NCBI RefSeq assembly: GCF_050908995.1
Contig: NC_135126.1
Span: 14,632,001 to 14,696,000 of the forward strand
Reading direction: 5' to 3'
DNA: 64,000 bases
Origin: Andrena cerasifolii
Lineage: Eukaryota > Arthropoda > Insecta > Hymenoptera > Andrenidae
Translations under genes and position numbers: made by a program
Shown here: positions 34,501 to 48,000 of the stretch, in pieces
Layout of the letters: the number at the start of each line of letters is the position of its first letter
Position numbering within the stretch: position 1 is the stretch's first letter
Notes under the pieces: generated by a model
What the model saw: only the letters and a program-made list of their open reading frames with translations
What the model was told of the DNA's origin: nothing
The model's database searches: none

Positions 34501-36035
34501 TAACGGTAGGGCCCCCGTGAATCTGGTGGAAGCTGAGGCGGTTGAAATAGGCGTAACTGGTGGGTCTCGTCTAGCGAGATCAAATCCTGTTAATATGCCA
34601 CATGCTGCGTCCAGATCGTTGGTACCTGTGGTGATCGATGGATCAGGAAGTAAGTTTATAACTTTACTGAGTTTATAACTTATGTAAGTTATATACAGGG
34701 TTATCCACTCCACTCAGAACGCGCGCGCGAGAACCCCTTGTCCTCAGGCTCAGGGGAAACGACGCAAAAACCCTGAGCAAGGCGTTGGTACATCCGAAAT
34801 CCAATTTCTTCTTTAGAACAGACTGACTACTTGGTCAATTCATCTGTTCTCGCGCGTGCGTTCCGAGTTAATTGGATAACCCTGTATGTTTGTCAATTTA
34901 TAGCTTATGCCTCGTACAATTAGAGAACTATATTAATTACCAATGTAAATCGCTAGCGTCTGGTAAAGTGATTATCTAAGTTAATGCATCTGATGCTCCC
35001 GGCACATTTTCAGGCAGTTACGAGCAATCACCAAAATTCATGGAGGCGTACGGCGACTCCTTAGATAGCGAAAACACGGGCGTTGGCAGTGGCGAGAATC
35101 AGCTGAGAGAGGACCTGGCCGATGCTATGCTGGAGACGTCTATGGCACCTCATCGTGCACCAGGTACGTAATCATTCGATGGAACGTGTGGTGCTTTGCT
35201 TTGAAATAGAAAAATGTGAATCCTGACATATCCCATTTCTCGATATTTCCGCAAATATCTTACACGTTAATGCGATTGGTACCGATTACGAGAACACTTT
35301 GTACAATTCGAATTATCGAAATGCTTATGCTTAATACACTCTCGAGTTTAAAGAGTCTTACAATCGAAAGATCCTCCTGCTAAATGCAGTAGAATCGAGT
35401 CTAACTGGGCATGCTCAAATTATTACCCTCTGTATTTAATTAATTGCTCGATAACGGCCAATCGTAATATTCGAGACGCGTTTTCTTTTACTCTCGCTTG
35501 AGGAAAGAAACGATGACTCTCAGATGAAGCTTCGTAGTAATTCGAATTCGCCGGCATTATATTAGATTAATCGTTGGAAGCGCGTGTCTAAAGACGCGAC
35601 ACGGTGCTTCCGTGCTTGCTGCATTTGGTGACGGATGATCGCTAGATTGTAAGTTTGCGTGGATACAGAACTGGCCAGAGGCAGGTATCTCAGTTTCCTC
35701 CCTCACCCCCTTAATGATATATCATATATATCTGTATTTACCCTAATTATAGCTAACAGCGATACATACGTACATTTCATCACCGTGCCCCTTAAGTCGA
35801 GGCGGACACTTTAAAGGCTGCGGACACAGTCTCACTAACCCCGTAGTGTGAGAATATCTCTTTTTCATTCGAAATTTCGACGGACAGTTTCGAACATGCC
35901 AAGTCATTATCTGAATCTGTTCCCTTCTTCACTGTACCATTTAGCGATGAAGTTTGTGTCCTTGTGGTGTGCAGTGTGAAAACTCAGTCATAAGTTCAGC
36001 CATCACGATATAATTCTTTTTACACACCCTCCTCC

Positions 36036-36071
<36 letters not shown>

Positions 36072-39000
36072 TGATGAGAGAAACCGTATATAATCTTCAC
36101 GTTGCCATGATTCTATGTACCCCGACGACGGCGCCACGTTACGCTACTGTATTTAAAAAGATCAGCCGCGTCAAGCTCCGCGGGGACGTTGCACTCGCAA
36201 CGTTGTATCTCACAATGACCTAGACAAGGGAGATATTTGTGACTCAATATTGATACCTGCCAACGGCTTTTTCTGTTACTAGGGAGGCGATCGGTATTTG
36301 AGAGGGTGGGTCAGCCGGTAACAAAAGTCGTCAACCCTCTGGGCACCGTGATTACCGTGTCGGCGGATGAGGAGGACGTTAACTCCAGTCAGGAGTTCGA
36401 TAGCGCGGAGGAGAGCCACGTGCCAGAGCCACCTAGGAGCATATGCGCCGAAGAAGGTCCTGCTTCCCTCGGCGACTTAGAGCCCGAGAGCCAGTCGCTG
36501 CGCGATCTGACAGCGATCTGCGCGGAGATGCGTTCGGCCAGCGAGCCGGCGATCGACAGCGTGCCCGACGAGAACATCCGCGAGGTGAAGGAGAGGAGGG
36601 CGCTCTGCGTGGAGATCGCGCCCGTCGCCCACCCTGGGAACACGTCCATCGACTTCGGGAAGGAGGAGGCGTTCCGCGACGTGCCCACCAGCCTGAGCCT
36701 CTGCGCGGAGCAGGGCGAGATACCGAGCAGCCCCATGACACAGGCAAAGGAGACAGTCTGGGGCAAGAGACCTGGCAAGAGGGAGAACAGAGGTACGCAC
36801 GAGAGGAATGTGTCCGAGGCGCAGTACGTAGTGAATTGCGACGAAGACAGCGTCGTGCTGATGGAGAACAAGACGGCGCACGGGCGAAGAAGCGGTTCAA
36901 CGCACTGCAAGGCGGAGAGCGGTAAGAAACCTATCGAACCGGAGAGACCTGTAAAGAAACCCGGTAGGAATGGATCTGGTGCGGCCGCTGGGAGGCGAGT
37001 CGAGCCTAGGACGTCTGTAAAAAAGTATATTCTCAAAGAGGAGGAGGACAGCGTTGTTATCGAAGACACCACTTGCGAGGATGTCAAGAGTAATTGTGGC
37101 AGGAAGAAGGGAAGCGATAAAGGGGATGCGAAGAGCAGGAGTACTGAGAGCAAACCTGGAGAATCTGGGAAGGAAGATGCAGCGGGAAAGTCTAGAGGGA
37201 AATCAAAGTCTTCCACGGTCCAGGAGTGCAAGGAAGCGAAATCTGCGGCTGACGCAGGTGGTAACAGTTCGGGGAAACGGGTGGAGCCAGTTGTAGACGT
37301 GGGCTGTATTAAGGATACTGGTGAAAAGGAGGAACTCGAGCATCTGGTAGACGCGAGCGTTAATGAATTTGATATGTACAAATCACCGCCATCGGAGTCG
37401 GCCGACGATTTCAGCTCGAGCGAGTATCACATGGTCGAAAGCACTTGCTGCAATAAAGACACCACCTTGGCTCAATCCGACGAGGACATCGAGCATATCC
37501 AAAGTTCGGAAATTAGTCAGCTGCATGAGTCTGAATGCATCGACGCCGATAAATGCGCATACCCCTCGTCCATTATGCAACGAAAGAACAGCAAAAATAC
37601 GATATCGGACGACGATCTGGAGTACATACATACGTCGGAGCTTGTCGAAATGCCTGACAAGAAATGCAAAGAGGATTCAGAGTTCGAGACCGAAAAAGGC
37701 AGCGATTGCGATTCAACCGCTGCGAGCAGCAAACGCGGGTACTCCGACGACGATTTAGAGCACGTGCAGCATTCCGATGTCTGCAGTGCCTCTGATGCAG
37801 CTAAAGATGATCGTGAAAGAGAGGCGAGGAGGTGTCAGGAGGGTTCGGCGGAGCAGGCGATGAAATCGAAGAGTGCGAAAAAAACCAAGGACATCGTGGT
37901 GATCGAGAGCGACACATCCGCGGCAGATGTGACCGTGATCTTCAAGCCCGTTGAAAACTGGAGGGGCAAGCACGCGGAGAAGAAGGAGGAGCCTGAAGAG
38001 TGTGCTAGCGCGAAGGATGCAACGAGCAGCGAGAATCCAAGCCCTCTAAGAAAGATTAAAACGCGACCAGCTAAAACCTCTCCCTCCAACGTTGCTCCCA
38101 AACGATCGCAAGCGGGGATCGAGATCATCGATATCGACGCGATGCAGAAAGCCGAGATGGACGTCTTAGCCGACACGACAACCGCCCCGGAGTGCAAAAT
38201 TCTGTCCGGGCCCGAGGTCTGCGGGACGCGCCCCAAAAAGTCTCGGAAGAACAAAAAGTCCTGCGCGGAAAGTATCGCGCAGCTGTCAGAGATTTCTGCA
38301 GAGTCGTCGACGGTTGCCGAAGAAGCTGGCAAGGAGTGGGGTTCGCAAGAACCGGAGATCTCCTGGAGTGCTATCGTGAGGAAGAGAAACAGTATTTCCT
38401 CGTTGGAGTCTGAAACGCGGAAGGAGGACGATAAACTTGTCGAGATCGAAGAAACCACTGATTTGGCGCAAGTCGCTGAATGCACCTCTGCTTTGGAAAG
38501 ACCGGACGCTGGGAAGAAGAAGGTACACGATTCGTCGAAGAAGAATTCGGATGGGAAGAGTTCGCAGGTGATTGACAAGCTTCGAGAAGCCGTTGCTGAG
38601 TTGGATTTGGAGGATCTTTCTGTCCAGGCAGCGGAGGTTTCTTGGAGCGCGGTAGTTAAGAAGAAGAACAGTTCTCTCGTGGAACAGGAGGGGCAGCTGG
38701 AGCCTGATGCCGATCCAAATGCTGAGGAATCAAGTACCGTTGTTGAAGAGAGGAAGCCGCGTCGAAAGCAGGCTGAGTTCTCGCTTAGATCTTCGGCAAT
38801 GATGGACAAGCTTCGAGAGGCTGTCGGCGAATCAGACTCCAGAGAGTCTCTTCCTCAGATAGCGGAAACATCTTGGAGCTCGATCGTCAGGAAGAAGAAC
38901 GCTTCCTCTACGGAGCAGGAATCGAAGAAGGAAGCCGAGTACGATGCAATCATGGAGGAATTAACAATCGGCGAAAGGAAACTTCGTCGAAGACACGTTG

Positions 39001-42000
39001 AGCCTTCGCCCGGAGCCTCAGGAATGACCGACGATCTACAAGAGGCTGCCATCGAAGCAATAGCAGAAGATTCTGCCACTAAGGCGCCAGAAGGATCTTG
39101 GAGCTCGATTGTAAAGAAGAAAACTGCTACCTCACAGTCGGAAGCACAAGACGAATCCTTGCAATCTGTCGCAGAAAAGGTCCGGGGGAAGCTGACTATT
39201 CTGTCCGACTCGTCGGAAGCTGACTTCAAAAGCTCCGACAACTTACCTTCTGGGCTCACAGACGAATGCAAGCTTCTGAATCTTCCGAGCTCGACCGCTG
39301 TACACTCTTTAGACGAGAAAAGATCCGAGAAAGCTCCGAAGCCCGAAGCACCGGACGATTATGGCAAAGAGGGTGGCCAGCTTTTCGTGGATCCAGCGTT
39401 CACGAAGGAAGATTCCTCGGAACCCGAGAAGGATTCCGAGCCAGAGAAAAGAAGCGATTCGGAACATGAGATCGTGCCTGAACGTTCCAGCTCCTCGGAC
39501 GAGCTGAACGCTAATGTGTTCACGAGCCCAGAGGGAGATTGTGCGAGTCGAGAGACGGTCGACAGAAACTCCGCCAACGGCTCGACCTCCTCGGTCTGCG
39601 CCACGTCCAAGAAGGGCAACAGGTCGAAGAAAAAAAAACGCAGATGAGTAGAGGATTGCATGGATGTGCCTAGGGCCAGCCTTACCCTTTACATACTCCT
39701 GATGCAGGTTACGGGGGCGGATTAGTAGCAGCACAAACGCGAGAACCTCCGTATCCGAATCTGTTACCGAAAGCAAAAAATGTCTTGGGAACGTACAATC
39801 ATTTCAAGGGGGTACACGACCGCCCCTGATTTATCCGAGCGACGAGTGTCCGAAGCTTAGCGCGCACCGAATTTGGTATTCTCGAGAATATTTTCGTAAA
39901 CCCATGAACAATACCGAATAGAATGATCGTAGCACTAAATTGATTTTACTAAAGAGAATGTTGCTCGGTAAGAAGACACCTCGAGACACTTGGGGGGGAT
40001 GTTTTAAAGTAACAAAGGGCAAGGCTGCACTGTTGCATGAAACGAATGAAAAGGAGGGAATAACAAGGGGGGGAAATCAAGTAGAACTTTTCGACAGGAA
40101 ACTTCTATCGGAATCTCTGTCTGTGGCTCCAACGATTTCGCAATGGCAATTTCTGTTTCGGCTGCCTCGTGTCGTCGGGCAAATCGAATCCACTATGCGC
40201 TGTCGGTCCGTATGGCGAATACGAAAAGTGTTCTACCTTCTACCATTGTAATCGAGTCGTCTGAACGGGAAGCGACGAGGTTCATTCACGAGTTCACTTG
40301 GCGAATAATCGGTGTATCGGCAGACCTATTTCTAGCCGCCCTTCGTTCACACGAAGATTACGTTTCAGTTGCACAAAGAAAATCACGTTCAAACCTCTGC
40401 CGTACGAAGTGTGCCCGATATCCAGTTCATTCGCCTATCTTTTGTACACCATCGAGACGCATGCTTTCCATGAAAGCCATCTGTAAAATTCCAATCGATT
40501 TAGAAAATTCCACCGAAGCTACCCTCGTCTCCGCTTCTCTGCGCGCATAACGAACGGGGCAGGAGATAGCAATTGAGCCTCGTTAGTCACATCTAACGCG
40601 ACGCTTAATGTTAACCGATAAGTCCTGTTACTCCGGTGAAACGTGGCAGCGGTGTGCTTCGTCTTCGTGAATGTTGGAACTTGTTCTCTCGATTGTCGTT
40701 GACCGAAAATTGGTCACAGTAGGTTTCGTAGCTCCTTTCTTCACGCCGACGAAACTCGTTAGTACGAAGTACCGATAATGGCACGTTTGATGAAAAAGAT
40801 ACGACGCGTATCTGTTTCTTTGTAAATTATTAATCTGCCAGTAAGCGCGGGTAATTTATTTATCCGTAAATTAACACTGAAGTACCACGAAGCATGGCGT
40901 TTATGAGCGCCTTGGGGAGAGGAATATTGTTTTAAATCCAAAGGATTTTAGTTAATTTGTGATCGCAACTCACACGGGAAAGCAAATAATTCACTTGGCG
41001 GATTTATCGTAACCCTTGATCGTATGAATTCGTAATGCGTATGGTAATTGGATGTGTGTTGTGTATATTGTTAATATGCATGACGAACCGAGAGTTTCCT
41101 TGCATTGTATTGTGAGCAGGAACTCGAGCACGAACGAGATCGCGTTATATTGATTCAGGATCTCGCTTCGATATACTAGAGAATTTTTTCATTTTCGTAC
41201 CCCAGTTTCGTGGTCCCGTTCGAAGCTTTCAGCTCGTTTGACGTACCGGTAGCTACTGTGTTCGCTCATGGCGCGAAAAATGAAGCTTCGGCCTTTAGAT
41301 TTGCCTATAGCGATCTTACATTTCAGTGGTTCTAAGCTTCGGAAATTTATAAATTTTCTCCGCGCAATGTGTTCAAAAATTCCAAATTTCCTCAATACAA
41401 TTTCTTCATGGACGTTCGATATTTTTACTTGTAATAAGTGAGAGGGATTCGAGTCTTTCGGAGTAAAATTGAAAGGGAAAGTGCTCATTCGAAAACAAGT
41501 CGAAACGGTGGAACATATGTGTGTATATTTTTGCGCCCGAGGTTTTCTCTTTGGAAAGATCATAATTGCAAATTTCTGGGAACACGCGTTTGATAAAAAT
41601 ACCTCGGTGATTCTTTAATTTCATATTATAATATCAGTTATCAAACTGATTTAACACGTTAACGAGCATGCTCCCCTCGTTAACACATTATAAAATTACA
41701 TTAGTTCAACTTAAAGAATCAGTTTACCATTTATGCAGTTGGCAATGCGAGATTTTAATGCGCAAAAACATGTTCAACTATTTCCCTAAGTATAACACGA
41801 ATTCGTAGAACAAATCATTACATAAACACTCGCTATGAGCGCGTTTCAACTATGCGTTGAACGCGCATCGTTATCCTCACCACTTGCCACTCACTACGCC
41901 CTCTCTCTCTCGCGCTCGGAATCGTTGGCGTTATGCGTTGAACGTAGCGAGAGTTTACTGCAGACACATCAGTCAGTGACTCCGATGCGAAAGCTTTAAT

Positions 42001-45000
42001 CACACCTTTTCGACTTACTCCACAACGAAGATTGACACTCTTTTCAATTATACCACGAACTTCGCCATGTCTTGTATATATTATTACATAAATTAACGCG
42101 TTGGCAAGAAGATTGCTAAGAAATGTTCGAGAATTCGTCAAATAGCCGACGATGGATCACGATTGTTTAACTGTTCTAATCATACGCAGGTAATGGGGTT
42201 ACAGTTTCATTATCAGCACGACCATACGATAATTTAACGGTATTTCCCGGTTAGGTTGACGGACGAGCCGTTAGGTGTCAATAGCGTGGATGTTTAGAGG
42301 AGAAATCTAGGCAAAAAGATTCGAATAGACACTGTACAGGCATGTATTATGCGACTCCTATAGGCATGGTTATAATTTATGTTTCGTATTTAATGCTTCC
42401 ACGGATACGAGATTCCCGTAAGATGGCGTGCAATGGGGAAGGGGAAACATCGACTCCGTCTTAGTTCAATTCTGTCTGATCGTGAGACGTCTTTCTGTCG
42501 CGTTAGCTTGTAATCATTGTGCCCTATTTATTTTCTCTCGGAGTGATCGACCAGATATCTTTCCTATTCTACTATAATTTTTCTGTGGAACGCGTCCGAT
42601 CCAGGTCCATCGAATCGAGAAGCTATCTCGTTTAGTAGGGAATTACGTGTCGAGCGACAAATCGTTCGCTCGATTCACGACACGTGTATACATATAAATA
42701 CTTCTGACTCGTTAGAGGTCGTTGCTAGTACAAATGGAACGGCGTGGTCTTTTCGATCGCGCGGGAAGGTCCTCTCTCTTCGAAGGTTTAGCGTCGAAAG
42801 ATTTAGTACAAAGCTTTTTTTAACCGTCACTTTCGTCCTCGCGAGTGCTGTGATTATGTTCGTAACGCGCTTCGGCACTGCTACGTCGAGGAACACGGCT
42901 AGGCGATCGTATTTTTTTAAGCTGAAACTCCAGCCAAATGATAGGCGGCGACTGCGGTCTCCTAGGTGCAATGCTTTTGATGCGTTAAGCCACGTTCCCA
43001 CATGCGCGATCGGCTTAATTGACTTGAGATAAAGTGGGCGGGCTTAGGAGCAACTTCGTGCAATCTGATTGGTCAAAAGCTTGTGAATTTTTTTCTTCTT
43101 AAAAATGTCGACGATTTTCTAGATATGTATATTTCTTTTTGCACTCCTTATTTTTTCTATTAAGTAGAATATACGGAAGTACAAAAATTGTGCCGTGAAT
43201 ATTGTGCTGCGGATGAATTTTATAGCAGATTTCTTTTTAACGAATTTTTACTGTTACTTTTTTTGTAACACTCTGTGCACGTGGTAATGTGGCTTCACAC
43301 TTTGAGTAGTGGATATTCAAACGTCGCATTGAGCAGCCTGAAACGTTTCCTGATGGAAATTAACTTAGTTTTCTAATAGCAATTAAACAAACTTCTCGAC
43401 ATTATTTATTATCATTATTTATCGCCTGTATGCAAACGATGTATTTGCTTGCGATCAGATACACGTTCTCGTTTCTTCGTCCGAGAACTCATTTCGTCTC
43501 GGATCGAAGTGGCAAAATGATAAAATAGAGACGGGATTTTTTAACGCGAGATTGCTCGATATGTTAGTCGCAAGATTATTGCGATTACTATCGAACTGGT
43601 GTATGTATTAAAGTGAATGTAGAAAACACTGCTGCAATAGTGTTCGCCCCTTTTGGATCTAATTTAATTGCATTCTCTATTGTTCTGACTGTCCCTCTGT
43701 GTAATTAAATGGTTTACCCTTGCTTGATTTTGCTGGATGCGTAAAGGGGAATCCCCACGGCGCGTGGCTCGGCGAGCCACTTGAAACGGACACTTGAGAA
43801 TTATTTGAGCCAGCAGGGGAATTAAGTTTCGTCCAAATTTCGGAGATTCTTACTTTGAAAAGCAAATGATGAATCGCTGCTATGGTATTAAAGAAAAAGT
43901 ATCTGACTACCATCGACAAAAGTTTCAAAGTATTTCTATTTTATACGGGCTGAAATAATTGTAATATTTCAATGTTTACGATATTGCCTTTTTAGTTTTG
44001 CTAATTAGTACCCTTTGTACAAATAAGATGTTAAGTAAATACTGTATCATATTTATTTATTTCGCGCCGATGGATAAGTGCTGTTTAAGTAGGAATTTAA
44101 ATATCAAAGGTACTTACTATGAGGGCGCAGGTAGATGGAATTTTTATCGTGTGTAGTTAACTGTTGAACACCGTTTCGACTGAGATTTAATTTATTTGTA
44201 CTTTTATTTTATACACGTTTACTAATTCTGGTGCACATGACACAGAAAAGTGGAACAAAAACATTAAAATGTAGATGAATTTTGTGTCTAACAAGAAGTT
44301 GCTGTTTACAATTTATGGCAATTCATAGCACTCTCTAAACATGAATTTATTTTCATAATTACTTGATAGGGAACGGCTCTTAACGTTTTCGTAACTAACG
44401 ACTCTGCCGCATCATATTTAATTTAAAGTATTTATGCCACTAAATGCACATTCGTAAAAACAATACATAATATATTTAGTATATAGATGAGACGTATACA
44501 TGCACATAAAGAGAAGGAAAAATCTTGTATTAAAAAAGAGATTATTTTATATACATACTTACATATAGTTTACAGAATTTTCAGACGCGTTGTTCATTTA
44601 TTTTACGAGCAACGATAAGAGAAACGGGAAAGAGAACTGTAGGGGGCAAATGGGGAACTATTATTTATGGATAATTTAGTATTCGAGGGTCAGCAAAATG
44701 CGCCCTCCTCTTTCAAAGTGATAATCTTACAAATTTGGACAAGCTTACCTAATAACATGTCTTACGCCAGAATGTGGTAATAAAAATTGTTACGTCCCTT
44801 TCGTCATACAGCCTGTAATTTCTTTGCAACAGATTTGTTGGAAAGTCACGTTCACAGTTGTGTATAATGTAAGAGCATTGTTCGAACTTGAAACGCTTGT
44901 TACACAAGATCTCAATACTTTTGAATGTACATGCAATTGATCATTGCTTTTGTCTATATATGTAACGCAATTCGATTCGATGAAAGATTCGATTGTACAT

Positions 45001-48000
45001 GGAGGATAGATAAATTATTGTATGCGATTACCTGAATATATTATAAATCAAAAGACCTATTTTATAAAAACAAACACTGCTACTCTTCTCGTTCTTTATT
45101 CATTATATCTGCCTGAATACTTCTCGCTGCATTTCATTGCAATGCTTCAAACAGCAGACAAACATCAGTATTTCCGATACGTTAAATCTTTTCAAATACA
45201 AGCAGCATCAATTACATCCATTTATTGGCCAACAATTAATACGCAAGAAATTATAAGAAGATCAAACGATATTAGATGGAATTTTTAATGCAGAAAGATA
45301 ATGAGAAAATGATTGTGCTCGTTATTCACAACGAGAGACCAACTTTTTAAACGACATGCAACAAACAATTGAGCGATAAAAATTTGTCCCCTAAGTAAGA
45401 CGAATTATTTCTTACCAGCGTTTGAATTATTTAAAAAAATATGCTTTTCTCGACGCGGCACGTGCTGCGGCTCAGGGGATGATTCTAAAACTGCGGCCAC
45501 AATATTCTTGCGTAGTATCACAAGGACTTTGTCAAAATTCGAATTAATGACGTAATAATATTCGTCGATACAAGCGTAAAAAAATATTTCCCCTTTAATT
45601 AATAAAAATCGCAGGATCCTTTGTATCGGACGAAAGGACAAGAAATTCGAAGGCTGCCTCGAATGTATCGCAGATACTTTGCTCGACTTCTTACTGTAAT
45701 CGACACGAGTCGCAAAATTGCTCAGTACCTAACGAAAGAATACTTCTGCATAAGAATATATCTATAGCAGACAGCTGTGCTTATAGTAAGAGAATAAATA
45801 TTTTCAAAGTAAAACAAAGGTCCATCTGTGAGATGGCTCCTAGTAATTTTTATAACGATTTCGTGATGGAATTTTTCCAGTTGATATTTGTCGTCTGACA
45901 GAATACTCTTCTTCTTTCGCTACCTCACGTTCTCACCCTTGTTCTTCAGTATTCCTGTCGCGTAGAGGCCTGTAGATATCTCGTCGGTTTAATCCTGTAG
46001 CCTTCGACGGGTCGCTCGAACTGTAGCCAAAAATGCTCAGAAGAAGGATAACATCGAAACAAGCTCTACAGAGATATTCTGTCTTAATCACTTTGCGGGG
46101 GCAGATGTGGCGTGAAAACTGTGCCGCGCAGCAAGGACACGAGTGATTCATTTGTTATATAGCAGTATTCAAACAGTGTTATTTCGAGTGTGAAACGTGT
46201 TGTATTATATGTATGTTGCATGTGTATGTAATACCTTATATTACATTCAAGATAACGACGGAGTGGAATATACGACTTTTACCCTGAACTTTAAGTTTCC
46301 TATGATATTCCTTGAAACACTTTTTCGACACATGGTTCTACAATAGAAATTGGCTCGGTACCTTGTGCCCCTCTTTCTTTTTCACACGTTCCACGTGTAT
46401 TCTCCCATTCGACGTTAAAGGCAGGGAAGATTGTGAATGGAATATTGATAAAAAAAATTGAAACAGCAGGATGCCATGGGACGTGTTAAGTTTACACTTT
46501 CGGGTTAAATGTCGTCGCGTATTTTAATCTTAAATAAAATTATACTGTGTACATAAATAAAGTCTTTGAAGCATGAACAAAGCTAGTAAAGAGTATTCGA
46601 GTCCAGTTGAATATTCGAATACTTCGAGCAGCTTGACTATTTCAGTGGTTGAACAGTTTTTAGTAGCTTTTAATCACTCGAACAATTAGAATACTTGGTC
46701 AGCTGGTGTCGAAGCGACGAACCGACCGAGTGTCCCTGAATTATTTAGCGTACTGCTCGATTAATTAAATAATCTTTCGACCCGAGCTAAGGCTTCGCGG
46801 TCCGCGCACCCTTAGCAATTGCAATTAAATTGCGTCTTAATCGACGATTTATATAAATAACGATGTTCGACATCAGCGAGATACGCGTGGATTTATTTAT
46901 CCGCGCCAATGGTGCGGACTGTAATTATAATCGTATCGTGGCTTGTGTTGTGTGATGAGTTGCACGTGTTGGGCAAGTGTTTCTGAAAGATAACAGAAAC
47001 GATACCGCAATGTTTATAACTGCCACCTTAAAAAAGGAACATGAATGGTACTATATGATATAGTTCGTCGTTGCAAAAGAATTTAGAGCCCTAACACGAG
47101 GTCGTAACAATACTCCTGTTACTAGAATCTTAAGGGGAGGTTCTGGTCTAGAGCCCCAAAAAATAGGTGATATTTAGGAATTAATTAAAGGAAAACTACT
47201 ATATATAATTTAATGGGACTTGTTGCATTGTATTAAGGATGTCTTATGTTATAGAAATATATTTTTTGTTTTATAATTAATCAGTGCAAACAGCCCTGGG
47301 GAGTCGTTAAAGTTAAGGCGTCAAAAAATTGATCCAAATCGGTGGGACCTGTATCTCTAAAAGTTATTATCCGATTCGACTGAAACCTTTTTTATTTTGA
47401 AGATTATTCTTTTTTCTAGGGGGGGAACTAAAAAAAATTACAAAAATTACATTTTTTTTTAGAAAATAACGACACTTCACGTTTGAAATCACTTTTCCCT
47501 GTATTTTTCGTCCTTTCAACGCCTTTAAAAATTATAAATTTTCAATTTTTTGTATTTTTTTCTAGTTTCCCTCCTAGCCAGAAGTACATTCTTCAAAGTA
47601 AAAAAAGTTTCAGTCGAATCGGATAATAACTTTTGAAGATACAGGTCCCACCGTTTTGAGAACACTGTTTCGAGAAAAACGCATTTGAAGTTTTACGTGA
47701 GCGCCGAGTAGCCGGTTGTGACCCATGTATTTGCCGCGACTCAAATGCCTATAACTTCGGGAATTTTACGAATTTCAACAAATCCTTTCAAACCCGTTTT
47801 CCTAAAAGGTTGAACATTCGAAAAATGAAATAAAAGAAAAATCGACATTTAGACCAGAACCTCCCCTTAAGCAGCCTAAGCGGCGAAGTAATAGTTTCTT
47901 TGCGGGAATTCTGCTTTTCATTATGTTCGCGGATAATTGTGAACACCTGTGGCGTGAAGATCGAAGAAAGCAGTATTTCCTTCTCGAAACGAGCGAATTG

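Noticed and set aside
36389..38809. Long minus-strand open frames (330, 324, 155 and 134 codons) opposite the large BCAS3 exon
   Set aside because: They mirror a long GC-rich, Ser/Glu-rich coding exon; Ser-rich antisense frames are expected there, and no start context, splice signal or family match supports them.
45933..46151. 72-codon minus-strand frame with CPCC and CRAC motifs that might suggest a zinc finger
   Set aside because: Cysteine spacing does not fit a known finger, and there are no adjoining exons.
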